The notes under the pieces are model-generated. The model was not told the origin of the DNA. It ran no database searches and worked only from the letters and a program-made list of their open reading frames with translations. Shown one piece after another: positions 11,144-20,646 of a stretch of 64,000 nt of DNA. This stretch comes from Blastobasis lacticolella (lineage: Eukaryota; Arthropoda; Insecta; Lepidoptera; Blastobasidae). A program made the position numbers and the translations under genes. Every line of letters starts with the position of its first letter. The first letter of the stretch is position 1. The stretch spans positions 12,361,001-12,425,000 of the forward strand of contig LR990059.1 of assembly GCA_905147135.1 (NCBI GenBank), read 5' to 3'.

Positions 11144-12856
11144 TAAAGTATATGAAAAGAACTCTCTCACATTTATAAGACTATGGACTATTTAGCCATC
11201 ACAGAGGGAGTTTTGCCTGGTCTCTCAAACATAGGTCTACCATGAACTAGTTATTAAAACAGGACCTAGTAAATTGGGTGTCGGCTAACCCACAAGATCT
11301 CAATCCCAGTTCTCTGTTACGTAACTCTTAGCCCAAAGTTAAAGTTAAGAGCTTTCTCATAAGTATACCTCTACGTTCAGAGGATCTATGTAGCCAGGAT
11401 GCTTTTTCACCTCTTATTCAATTCCTGGCAGGTAGGCAGACTTGGTTAGATGCTACAAATTACTTTAGATAATAACAATAAAAAATTATTATAAAAAACA
11501 ATAATAATTATAGGTAAGTATAAGTACTGATTGAAATTCAAAAAAAAAAAAAAAATAAAATAAAATTAGGAACATGTGTAGGCAAATACAGATCCATTTG
11601 GAAGCAATCCATTTATATGGAAGATAATAACAGGTAATCTATGTAATTTTCCCTATAAATCAAACCATTGCAATTTCCCATCTGTGGAATAATTACTATT
11701 TACTTACTATGATGGTACAGTAACCCAATGTGAGTCTGGGTACTGTAGGAATAACAAATCTTTTTAGATAAAAAAAAAAAAAACTCCTTAGAGGAAAAAC
11801 ATTTTAAACTGATAAGTCAGTCAGTCAGTAATGTATGCTTACTTCCATATCCCAATAAATATTTAATGTGGTAATAAATCATTATTCATACTAGGAGTTA
11901 AAGTGGCCTAATGAGGGCGGACCCCCTGAGGGTTGAACTCCGACTGTTTGCAGCGGTCACCAGTTGGATGATAGATAGGTAGAGATGCATCTCACTGTCT
12001 CATCGGTGGTCTATTTTGCTGATATTCTAATAGCCCACCAGAATAGGGTGACACTGGAAAACTAGACACAGTAGCAATTTCAGAACTCAATTTCTGAACC
12101 AGTCCTGGAGCTGGAATACCTGGGGCTCTACCTCAACCTGTACACAATACAGTGATAAGGATAGGATATATTAGAGGTACTATCTAGGGATACATTTTTA
12201 ATATTTAGCTAACCTAACTATTCCTAGGGTGCTAACATTGTCGTTGGACTCAGGTTTTTCTGAAGTCTTTAGACAGGGCAGACCCAGAGAGAGGAGGTCG
12301 ATGCCATTTCAATCGTTATTTGAGATTTTTTGAGAGACACAAGAACCCAGTAACACACTTACCACAGTTGCAGCGGATGCACGATGGGGAGCTTACCTAG
12401 ACAATCTTAGTCTGTTAGACATCTGGACATCATATCAGAGATGATGGTGTTACAATCTGAATGGTGATGTTTGCCGTATATGGAGCTGTAAAAGTCCATG
12501 AAGCAAGCCTTCAGTGTGCATACATTCTAGTTCAGTCCATATAACAGGACATTACTGTATGTAGTTGCAGGTCAAATCAGCAGTTTTAAACACCTGACAA
12601 GATACAGAATTTGTATGCAATACAGACTTGTGAGCTCACTTTCAAATGGGCACTTCTTTAACGTTTTATGTGGTTTAAAACATAAATAATGGGATTTTCT
12701 TTTTCTCATACGCTGGGCGAGTTTTAATGTAAAACTCAAAAAACATTTGAGTATTGAATGTAAGTTCTTTAACGGTGTTACATCATTTAGTTGCCACCTA
12801 GGTAAATAGCCTTTTACAACAGAAGGAGGTACTCATTCCCGCGCTCTCCTGAATTT
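11144..12856. other. Non-coding interior of the DIRS-like element
   Basis: This is where the reverse transcriptase of a complete DIRS element would lie. I see only AT-rich sequence with stops in all frames, A-runs at about 11540-11555 and 11770-11782, and no RT motif. Confidence 0.45.
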
Positions 12857-13275
12857 GACTGCACATCTCACTGACAGCGGTGTACCTTTCGGGAAGGTAC
12901 AGCGGCATAGCCGACCGCCTTTTACCAAATGCTCTTGCCGGAATGGCATTTGTTGCCCCGGGCCTCGGAGGCCTTGATTCGTAACTGGGGCGTCCGTGTT
13001 GTGAACATATCGTCTTGTCATCACCCTCACACTGGTGGTCCTCTCAGGGAGGTATAGCGGCATGGCCGACCGCCTTTTAAGAAATAGACCCTTACCGGAA
13101 AGGCATCTGTTACCCCAGCCCTCAAAGGCCTTGATTCGTAAATAGTATCGGCTCAATATCACCCTCACAGTGGTGGACATCTGAGGAGGTACAACGGCAT
13201 AGCCGAATGCCTTTAAGGAAACAAACCCGTGCCAAAATGGCATCTGTTGCCCCAGGCCGCGGAGGCCTCGTGGGC
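12857..13275. repeat. Three-copy degenerate tandem repeat
   Basis: The phrase GCATAGCCGACCGCCTTTTA recurs at 12905, about 13060 and (diverged) about 13197. The flanking phrases also recur: GGAATGGCATTTGTTGCC; CAAAGGCCTTGATTCGTAA. Unit lengths are about 155 and 137 bp. A long minus-strand ORF crosses it, but the three units fall in different frames, so that ORF is not conserved coding. Confidence 0.75.
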
Positions 13276-13352
13276 GTCCCAGACTGTTGACTCGGCCGTT
13301 GGGCGAGAATATGTCACTTGGGACTCAAACGATGACTTGACGAAATATTGCG

Positions 13353-13640
13353 ATGCATTCAGTAAGACGGAAATTTCGGCTAGCGTGGCCTCCGCCTAAT
13401 CTGATAACGCGAGTTCTCAATCACATGAACACGGCAGAGAGACTTTACATATTAATTGCGCCGTACTGGACTCAGTGCGCCTGGATGCCCTACCTGGGGG
13501 CCCGAGCTCTGAAGGAGCTGCTGGTACCAGTAAAGAATCAGCGAAAACCTGATAGATCTCGCAATTGGGAGACCCTTACCCCTCCACAAGTGGACAAACT
13601 GCAAATCTTGGCTTGGAAAAGGAGAGGGGGAGGGGGTGAA
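13353..13640 (+). pseudogene. Remnant of DIRS-type pol (RNase H/linker region)
   Basis: The frame translates with LAWPPPNLITRVLNHM, then LYILIAPYWTQCAWMPYL, then TPPQVDKLQILAWK. Known YR-retroelement polyproteins show, after the reverse transcriptase, a 'PPxxLIxRVL' segment, a 'xxAPxWxxxxWxPxL' segment and an 'LxxLAW' segment in this order, which is why I call it. I recall this pattern rather than having searched for it. It is about 95 codons of a protein normally over 500 residues. The upstream RT and downstream recombinase are missing, and the tail becomes low-complexity glycine and glutamate. The ATG at 13353 is probably not a true start. Confidence 0.55.
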
Positions 13641-14808
13641 GCTACTCAGTGTAGTTTAGAGGAAAGAGAGAGAGAGTTATGCTCTCATAAGTACCTATAG
13701 GTACTGGTTACTAAGATGTAACAAACTGTTAATTCAGGAATTTTGCAAACTAGTATACTAATACTAATAACTGGAATATGTATAATGCAATGATCTGAAC
13801 TTGTGTCACAGTATTATCCTTTCCTCCTCCTGAGTAATATTGTCTGCAGAAATTTCCAAGTGTATGATTATGCAGATGTCTTCCTGAGGCCAGAAGAAGA
13901 GTCAAAGCCGTTCTTCTTGACATGTCATGCAGTGTGCATAGGGAGATGGTAGACTATTTTAACCAGTAATATAATAGTTTTGTGTCAAACACAGGCTGCT
14001 CTTGGGCTGTGGTTTACTCAGAGAATTAGCTTTTAGAATCTGCTGTACGTAAAGGTTTATCATATAGTCTCATTTAATGGGGCACAATAGTGGAAATAAC
14101 CAACTCGTATAAAATATACCTATTGTACAGGTTAGAATGTCTTTTAAAAATAATGTTACTAGAAATATAGCTAGTTCCTGGCCTTCAGAAGGTTCAGGGT
14201 GATGTAATGTGAATTAAAAGAAACATTTATTAAAATAAAATTAAAAAAGGAATTTCCCGTGTCCCTCTAAATCTTTATTTATGGAGAACATGGAGGCACC
14301 AACAAGGAGATTCCTAGAGAACAACCCTTAGACAAGTAGGGAAAACTGGAAGAGTTATATAATGTACAAACATTTTACTGTCATCAGGTTGGCAGAAAAA
14401 CAGACTCAGCTCAGATTTCATATTGATTTTTACTTTTGGTAAGGTGTTCATTACCTGATTTAAAACCAGAGACTGTTGTGGAGTGATTAACTATTATGTG
14501 TAATTACTGTTAAAGTTACTATTTATTGTAAGGGCTTCCCTAATAAGACTCTTATATTCAACTATACATTCTTATGGTTATTATTAAGGTTACAATTGTT
14601 GCTGATGTCATTTTAGCAATATATTATGTTGATTTGTGGAATAACATATAGAAATTTATAAAATATTAAAAGGAGTCATGGTATTTGTGACATACTAAAA
14701 TGTTTTACGTTTCAGAATACCTAAACTAAACATTAAAATTACATATTATTTCAGTTGTTTGATCACATAGCGTCTGCAATCCTCTTTCACCAGCAGTAAA
14801 CAAACAAG
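13641..14808. other. Non-coding right interior of the DIRS-like element
   Basis: This is the expected site of the tyrosine recombinase gene, but stops occur in all frames and no His-x-x-Arg/Tyr pattern can be seen. A 12-bp phrase (CACATAGCGTCT) at about 14765 repeats, in direct orientation, the sequence just inside the left terminal repeat at about 10175. Confidence 0.45.
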
Positions 14809-14904
14809 TCTTCACTCAACGCTGTGTGTTTCGAAGAAACATAATATAACTGTTTTGCATTACAACAAAACAGATATTATGTGTATGAGAAACACACAGC
14901 GTTG
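14809..14904. repeat. Internal complementary region of the DIRS-like element
   Basis: Bases 14809-14845 are the exact reverse complement of the left outer end (9997-10033). Bases 14843-14904 are the exact reverse complement of the right outer end (15094-15155). They share AAT (ATT on the other strand) at the joint. In DIRS replication this region is thought to align the two ends of the cDNA for circle closure. Confidence 0.9.
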
Positions 14905-14944
14905 CAGCAAGGTTCTTGCTGGTGGATCATGAAGACTTCTATGA

Positions 14945-15155
14945 GGTAAACATGTTATGACAAGTTTCAGCGCGCTTCAATGGAAGTAGTAAAGCCGCAC
15001 TGCTGCTGGAATGAGCAACAAGGAGGTAATATGCGGATTGATTGGTATGTTTGCATCGTTTATTAAGGTAAAATCTTAGACAGCTTCTTCACTCAACGCT
15101 GTGTGTTTCTCATACACATAATATCTGTTTTGTTGTAATGCAAAACAGTTATATT
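14945..15155 (-). repeat. Right inverted terminal repeat with outer extension
   Basis: 14945-15109 mirrors 10010-10174. Beyond it, 15110-15155 is a right-only extension, again complementary to the internal region. A right-end extension is a known feature of DIRS-1. The extension itself contains a CTGTTTTG...CAAAACAG hairpin. Confidence 0.88.
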
Positions 15156-17069
15156 ATTGTTACCACAACCGTAATTTCACTACCTCTGTATCTTCAGAAT
15201 TTCAGAGTTTGTCTAATTGCAAAATCACAGCATTATAAGAAAATTATAAGTTCGTCTTCAAACAAGGCTAAGACTGTGTGGAATGTAATAAATAAGGTGG
15301 CAGGGAAAACAAAGCCTCGTGATACACATTATGAAATCAAAACAGAAACCGGAACTAGTACCGCAAATAAAGAAGTGGCAGAGTTGTTCCAAACATTTTT
15401 TACCGAAATACCGATTAAAACTACCTCGCTGCTAAACTCGTGCCCAATTAGTGCAGAAAACTTGTTAAAAGAAAATATAGGTGCCTGTGAAAATGGCTTT
15501 TGTTATTCCGAAGTAGACGCTAAAACTATCATTAAAGCTTTTAAAAGCATTAAGTTGAAAAATACGGAAGATATTTGGGGAATGTCAGTTAGAGTTATAA
15601 GTACTGTTGTTGATATTTTAGCACCGTATTTAGCTTACATTTTTAATGCTTGCGTCGAAGTAGGTGTTTTCCCCGACCTCATGAAAATCAGTAAAGTGGT
15701 GCCATTATTCAAATCAGGTTGTAAAAATAGTTTGAATAATTTTAGACCGGTATCCATCCTGCCCGTTTTCAGTAAAATCTTTGAAAAAATCATGTTAAGT
15801 CAAATGATTGTGCACTTTAACAGTAATAAATTATTTCATCAACAACAATATGGCTTCACAAAAGGCCGCAATACTACCGAAGCTGGTATTAGCCTCATTC
15901 AACAAATTTTTGGCGCTTGGGAAGAACATCATAATGCAGTAGGTGTTTTTTGCGATTTGTCTAAAGCATTTGATTGTGTAAATCATTCAACACTATTACT
16001 AAAATTAAAACATTACGGTTTTACGCATGATAGTCTTGAAATGATGAAATCATACTTAGAAGGTAGAGTTCAAAAAGTAAATGTAAATGGCGAGTTATCT
16101 GCGGGTGGGAAAGTAAGCATTGGAGTGCCACAAGGATCTATATTGGGGCCGTTTCTCTTTCTTGTATATATAAATGACCTTCCATACATGGTGCAGAATA
16201 TTGCTGGTATAGTCTTGTTTGCTGACGACACTTCACTGATATTTAAAATTAATAGGAAAGATAATAATAAAGACGAAGTAAACTGTGTTCTTCAGAATGT
16301 GCTTCATTGGTTTACGATTAATAACTTAGTCTTAAACTCTAAAAAAACTAAATGCGTTCATTTTTGCCTCCCTAATGTACAAAGTAATCAATGTAATGTT
16401 ATATTAGATAAAACGCAACTTGAGTTGGTAGAGAAAACTACTTTCTTAGGCGTTAATATAGATTCAAAAATTCAATGGGGCCCACATATTGAATCATTGG
16501 CTAGTAGGTTAAGTTCGGCTGCATTTGCCGTGTGGCGAATAAGGAGGCTAACGGATGTGAATACAGCTAGATTAGTTTATTATAGTTATTTTCATAGTAT
16601 TATGTCATACGGCATCATACTATGGGGCAAGTGTGCTGATAGTGACATCATTTTCAAACTACAAAAGCGAGCTGTAAGAGCAATATATGGATTACGTCGA
16701 CGTGATTCGCTCAAAGAATTGTTTAAAGAAATTGATGTATTGACTTTCTCAAGTCAATATATATTTGATAATATTATGTATGTTAGAAAGCATATTACCC
16801 AATTTGCTAAAAATACTGATATTCATAATGTCAATTTAAGAAACAAAAATAAACTGGTAACACCGTTGTTCAGACTAAGTAAAGTAAATTCATCTTTCAT
16901 GGGTAACTGTATAAGATTTTATAATCATATTCCTGAATGTATTATTAATTTGCCTGAATTACAATTTAAAGATAAGGTGAAAACAACTTTAATGAAAAAA
17001 GCCTATTATAAAATTGATGAATATATCAATGACAAAAATGTATGGTGTACTACTAGCTCTTCGAAATAG
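15138..17069 (+). CDS. LINE reverse transcriptase (C-terminal part of ORF2)
   Basis: This 643-residue frame has no internal stop. The first 20 or so residues come from the DIRS terminal repeat and its flank, so the ATG at 15138 is accidental; LINE homology seems to begin near residue 25-30. Visible RT motifs: FRPVSILPVFSKIFEKIM; YGFTKGRNT; CDLSKAFDCVNH with the first catalytic Asp near residue 273; GVPQGSILGP near 329; the FADD box at 361-364 with two catalytic Asp; and FLGVNID. A C-terminal domain with LQKRAVRAIYGLRRR (from about 508) follows, as in Jockey/CR1-type LINEs. The protein copies LINE RNA into DNA at a nicked target. The apurinic-type endonuclease that should precede it is missing, so this copy cannot move alone. 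The intact frame suggests a fairly young insertion. Codons are AT-rich, unlike the GC3-rich myosin exon. Confidence 0.88.
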   Translation: MQNSYIIVTTTVISLPLYLQNFRVCLIAKSQHYKKIISSSSNKAKTVWNVINKVAGKTKPRDTHYEIKTETGTSTANKEVAELFQTFFTEIPIKTTSLLNSCPISAENLLKENIGACENGFCYSEVDAKTIIKAFKSIKLKNTEDIWGMSVRVISTVVDILAPYLAYIFNACVEVGVFPDLMKISKVVPLFKSGCKNSLNNFRPVSILPVFSKIFEKIMLSQMIVHFNSNKLFHQQQYGFTKGRNTTEAGISLIQQIFGAWEEHHNAVGVFCDLSKAFDCVNHSTLLLKLKHYGFTHDSLEMMKSYLEGRVQKVNVNGELSAGGKVSIGVPQGSILGPFLFLVYINDLPYMVQNIAGIVLFADDTSLIFKINRKDNNKDEVNCVLQNVLHWFTINNLVLNSKKTKCVHFCLPNVQSNQCNVILDKTQLELVEKTTFLGVNIDSKIQWGPHIESLASRLSSAAFAVWRIRRLTDVNTARLVYYSYFHSIMSYGIILWGKCADSDIIFKLQKRAVRAIYGLRRRDSLKELFKEIDVLTFSSQYIFDNIMYVRKHITQFAKNTDIHNVNLRNKNKLVTPLFRLSKVNSSFMGNCIRFYNHIPECIINLPELQFKDKVKTTLMKKAYYKIDEYINDKNVWCTTSSSK

Positions 17070-17975
17070 GAAGTTATTTATAAATTTACAATTTTGTTAA
17101 TTGGGTGAGGATGATTTGATGTGTAATAGTCATTGAATAACAAATATTTTTTTAATGTGTACGGCATTGGCAGCGCATGCTCACTTAAAAGTCTGCCTGG
17201 TGGTGGCATGGGGGTCGGGTCGTTCTCTTCCCTCAAATATGGTTGAATTGGACGATGGCTGGGCCCTGCGTCATGCTCGTGAACGGGTGCTGCCTTGGTG
17301 GACTGGCCTGCTTTTGCTGTGCCATTTTTTGTTTTTGAATTTTTTTTTTATTTTTAGTTATCTTGACCGATTTGTAGAGGTTCACATCATATTCCAATCA
17401 AAACAGGCTCACTCAAATTAAATTGACAAATGTATCAATGCAATGTAATCATATTTAAATGTACCTGTGGGTTTCTTGCCGTTTCTTTTTCCCACAGATG
17501 GTCATTTTCCTAACTGAAGCGGCATACTGACAGACAGACGACATTCTTTTTACTTATTTGTTCCGAGCTCAGGGGGCGACGCGGGTAGGCCGGCTGGTGC
17601 GTGCGGCTGTGAGCGCCGGCGGGCTGGCTGGGGCCGGGCGCGCGCTACACATGATTCGCCTAGGCGGTTATGTGCGTGGCGCGTATCGGTGCCCGGTGTC
17701 TCGCCGGAGTAAGCCCTCGTACGCGCTGATCGGTCTGCATGCGTCGCCCCCTACCTGGATGAGCTCGCTTAACTTCCCTTTGTTTTCCGTTAGATTTTTG
17801 ACTTTTGAAAAGAGATTAATTAACGTAATCCTAATTCAATAAAATACTTTTTCATTTTTTCATTTTCAGATATTCATTGCCTCCACGATACAGGCTTGTC
17901 CTAGTGCGGAGACTACTTTAATTTATTCCATCCTATTTGTCTTTTACAAATAAACTATTTGTATTTGTATTTCTA
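15156..17975 (+). mobile_element. 5'-truncated non-LTR retrotransposon (Jockey/CR1-type)
   Basis: It comprises an open reverse transcriptase frame to 17069 and then about 900 bases of probable 3' UTR. The 3' end is an ACAAATAAACT motif followed by TTTGTATTTGTATTT, a simple tail typical of this type. The endonuclease part is absent, as in a 5'-truncated insertion. The 5' limit touches the DIRS-like element; I found no target-site duplication. Confidence 0.75.
17070..17975 (+). other. Probable 3' UTR of the LINE, with a GC-rich block
   Basis: 17165-17330 and 17560-17760 are GC-rich with no recognised protein. The end (17880-17975) has the LINE-like tail. An alternative is that the first LINE ends near 17145 and a second 3' fragment follows; a search for complete copies would decide. 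Confidence 0.45.
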
Positions 17976-18261
17976 GGCTCAAATAACTGAATGAATGTAA
18001 CCAATAACTTTTCACTCCACGCACGTTGCTCTAGTTTGTGCTTTGGTTGGATCCACATTATCATTAAACCAATAATGTTTACTTATAAAACCAGCACAAA
18101 TGGTCACCTCACGACTATAGATAATATGTTTCTCAATCACATTTTCTTGTACAAACATCAATTTTGTACATTAATTCGGTTGATGGTTGAGGCGTGTCCG
18201 CGCGGTGATTCGGCAGTAATAACTGGCGTATAAAATAGTTTATATCTTTTCCTATGGCTGT
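17976..18261. other. Gene-free stretch
   Basis: No feature found. Confidence 0.4.
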
Positions 18262-18520
18262 TTGTATCACTATTTTGATCCGAGAAATTGGTGTACAAGG
18301 TCGAGAATACACCAGTTTGTCACTCGTAAACAAAGTTCCGCGGTAGGAAACCCGGAACATGAGTTTTTCACTCATTTTAAAGGGTTCCCCAGTCCTCCCA
18401 TGACCATGATGCATAGAACTGCGTCGAAATATCGGGCTACTTGTAAACAAAGCTTCGCGGTAAGAAACCCGGAACATATCTTTAAAATGTGTGATAATAC
18501 CCGTGATAGTTTAAATCATT
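18262..18520 (+). repeat. Two tandem copies of the 2.3-kb repeat family
   Basis: GCGGTAGGAAACCCGGAACAT occurs at 18339-18359, and with one change at 18457-18477, in the same orientation. The segment after the second copy matches, inverted, the sequence at 2298-2340. GTCGAAATATCGGGCTAC, seen inside the 2.3-kb loop in diverged form, precedes the second copy. Confidence 0.7.
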
Positions 18521-18589
18521 AATGACTTATTCACTGTTTTCATATTATCAAGTTTCATAAAATTCAGCTTCTAATTACTTTACAAGCCC

Positions 18590-18675
18590 CAGGTACACAT
18601 GCTCCATCGGTCGCATCGTCACTTAGCAGTCAGCACCAAGTAAAACGACGATCATGGCCTGGCCTGCCTGTAAAA
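18590..18675 (+). mobile_element. LINE 3' tail fragment
   Basis: CGCATCGTCACTTA, then a diverged CATGGCCTGGCCTGCC and an A-rich tail, match the 3' end of the copy at 32647-32851. Only the untranslated tail is present. Confidence 0.5.
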
Positions 18676-18959
18676 AAATAAATAGACCAAGCCAATCTGT
18701 CCTCACCATTAGAAACTCTCCGGATAAGAATCACGACGCTATATATTACACGGCATTTGCATTATCCGCCGAAGAACAACTATTAGTTACAGTTCAAGTG
18801 TTCCGGTAGAATACTGGGAAAGATTAAAAACAGACAGATGCGCGCATCGCATCGCGTGCGCCTATAATCGCTGTAGACACGCCACCTGTGCACTACTGTG
18901 CAACCAGTGTTGGGCAAGTTACAATTAAAAATAACAATTGGTTAATTGTTAATTGTGAA

Positions 18960-19090
18960 ATATCAATTAACAATTGATTAATTGTTAACTGTGACGTTGC
19001 AATTAACAATTGATTAATTGTTAATTGTGACGTTGCAATTAACAATTGATTAATTGTTAATTGTGACGTTGCAATTAACAATTAATCAAT
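18960..19090. repeat. 36-bp minisatellite inside the hAT-type element
   Basis: About 3.5 units of a 36-bp sequence, each containing GTGACGTTG and CAATTAACAATTGATTAATT. The translated shadow of the repeat is a 12-residue period. Each unit contains its own palindrome. Confidence 0.85.
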
Positions 19091-19213
19091 TGTTAACTGT
19101 TCTTGTAATTAAACTTTAATTAAATTTAAATAATGTAAATAGTAATATTATAAAATTAAGGAGTGGCACAAGGTAGGGCTTTCACAAGCTTGACCTTACC
19201 TCTCAGCCCTCGA

Positions 19214-19231
19214 GCGGCCCGATCGGGCCGC
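19214..19231. repeat. Perfect 18-bp GC palindrome
   Basis: GCGGCCCGATCGGGCCGC sits in the only GC-rich island of the AT-rich hAT-type element, preceded by a segment (19162-19210) that is partly self-complementary. Confidence 0.7.
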
Positions 19232-19473
19232 ATAACAATATAAATCTGTGATTGTTAATTGTTAGTTTTAATCGTCTCTTGTAACAATTAAAAATATTAT
19301 TTGAATTATTTTAATTGTCTCTTGCAATTAACGTGAGTTTATTTAAATAAATTAATTGCAATACGCAAATAACAGATTAATTGCAATTAAATCAATTGTG
19401 ATTAAATTAATTTTTCAATCAATTAATATGATGATTAAAATATCAATTGTTCATGCCCAACACTGTGTGCAAC

Positions 19474-20540
19474 CCTGTGCAACGGTGTGCGCTGAAAGAC
19501 ACCATTGTAAGATCTGTAACCATTATGTCACACCACAATGCACTGGTTTTACACAATGACGTATTGTCAAACGGCGACGTTAAGCCGTTATTATGGATTT
19601 TTAGTTCCTGGGAGCTGCAGTTAATAGTTCACTGTTTGAAACTATGAAGGTGAAGCTATGCGAATTCATTTAATAGCGATGACTGAATAATATTTTAAAG
19701 ACCTACAATATTTTATCCGTCCGTGGTACCAACTCTGGCAGTTTCATTTGATGCTGCAGCACAGAATATTATTTACTATAAATTAAAAAAAAATTAAAAA
19801 AAATTCACAATTTAAAAATAATTATATATTATATGTATTATTTATTATATATTATATTATGGCGGAGAGCTTAAAATTTCGATTATCATTGTGGTCACTA
19901 GCCCAATATGCCCGCCACCAACACTCATTGGGGCAGCTTAAAAGCCCCTGCCATGGTCCCATATGGTCAGCAAAGCACATTGAACAAAGTGACAGTAACA
20001 CATATAGATTCCCAGTGAAATGAGGATACGCAAAAAGAGTAATAGAGAAGACACTAAAACATAGAGTAATAATTAAGAACAAATATCCTTATAATGTATT
20101 AGTAACTGTAAACTGCATTGAAATCAATCACTCGCTTCTGCATTACATTGCTTAAACGTAGACTAACACTCAAGTAGGCGATCAATGGCACGTCCATCTT
20201 ATTCCTATAGTGACAGATTTTCACTCGTTACGATAAAATCAACCTTAATGACACGAGAGGCGGCCACCATGGCAATAGCGAGATTTACGGAATGGTCTGC
20301 ATCGCGTGTCAGTAATTCGCATCGTGCCGCAATCGCCGGAACACGCTACTGGGTTACTGAGGACTCTGTACCCTACCTGTTTCTGTTAGCTAATTACAGT
20401 AACTCTGGTGCCAATAATTCTCTGATTTCAATAGTTGAAATTGTTACTTTTGCGATTTCGTATCATGGATTTCATGGGTTTCTTATGCAATCAAAGCTCC
20501 ATTGCAAAAAACTGAAAGTATTAAATCGATCGTACGTAAT
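19474..20540. other. Gene-free stretch
   Basis: AT-rich, with a run of A/T dinucleotides at 19770-19860. The 144-codon ORF at 20185-20619 runs into a SINE and shows no domain, so I treat it as chance. Confidence 0.4.
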
Positions 20541-20646
20541 CTTTTTTTTTATGTTATACGACAGACAAACAGGCCAAGCGGACCACCTGATGGTAAGTGG
20601 TCACCGACGTGGTCAGTAACACCGGGAGAGTTACCGAAAGCACAAA
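20541..20646 (+). mobile_element. SINE family B fragment
   Basis: T-run, then GACAGACAAACAGG, CACCTGATGGTAAGTGGTCA and a diverged GCAACACC part, shared with 22677, 30190, 51268 and 63870. Confidence 0.7.

Larger units (their letters stand above)
9997..15155 (+). mobile_element. DIRS-like (tyrosine-recombinase type) retroelement, non-autonomous or decayed inside
   Basis: The 5159-bp unit has the three-part architecture known for DIRS elements: inverted terminal repeats plus an internal complementary region near the right end that joins complements of both outer termini. Both ends carry ATT, which appears once at the joint in the internal region, as expected if that region templates a circular intermediate. 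The interior keeps one coding remnant (13353-13640, + strand) resembling the RNase H/linker of DIRS pol, which sets the orientation. No reverse transcriptase core, methylase or tyrosine recombinase frame survives. A family C repeat and a minisatellite lie inside. Architecture is seen directly; the class call is inference from it. Confidence 0.8.
18897..19473. mobile_element. hAT-type MITE with perfect 8-bp target-site duplication
   Basis: The element (18905-19465, 561 bp) begins CAGTGTTGGGCA and ends TGCCCAACACTG, 12-bp perfect inverted termini of hAT style. It is flanked by TGTGCAAC on both sides (18897-18904 and 19466-19473), the 8-bp duplication typical of hAT transposases. It encodes no transposase. 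Its interior is almost entirely TTAATTG/CAATTAA repeats except for a less AT-rich island at 19160-19245. Confidence 0.9.

Noticed and set aside
12833..13243. 136-codon minus-strand ORF with repeated peptide blocks
   Set aside because: It is caused by a degenerate DNA tandem repeat; the units lie in different frames.
18893..19081. ORF with 12-residue repeats
   Set aside because: It is the translated shadow of the 36-bp minisatellite in the hAT-type element.
20185..20619. 144-codon ORF
   Set aside because: Its last part is SINE B and the first part has no domain or codon bias.
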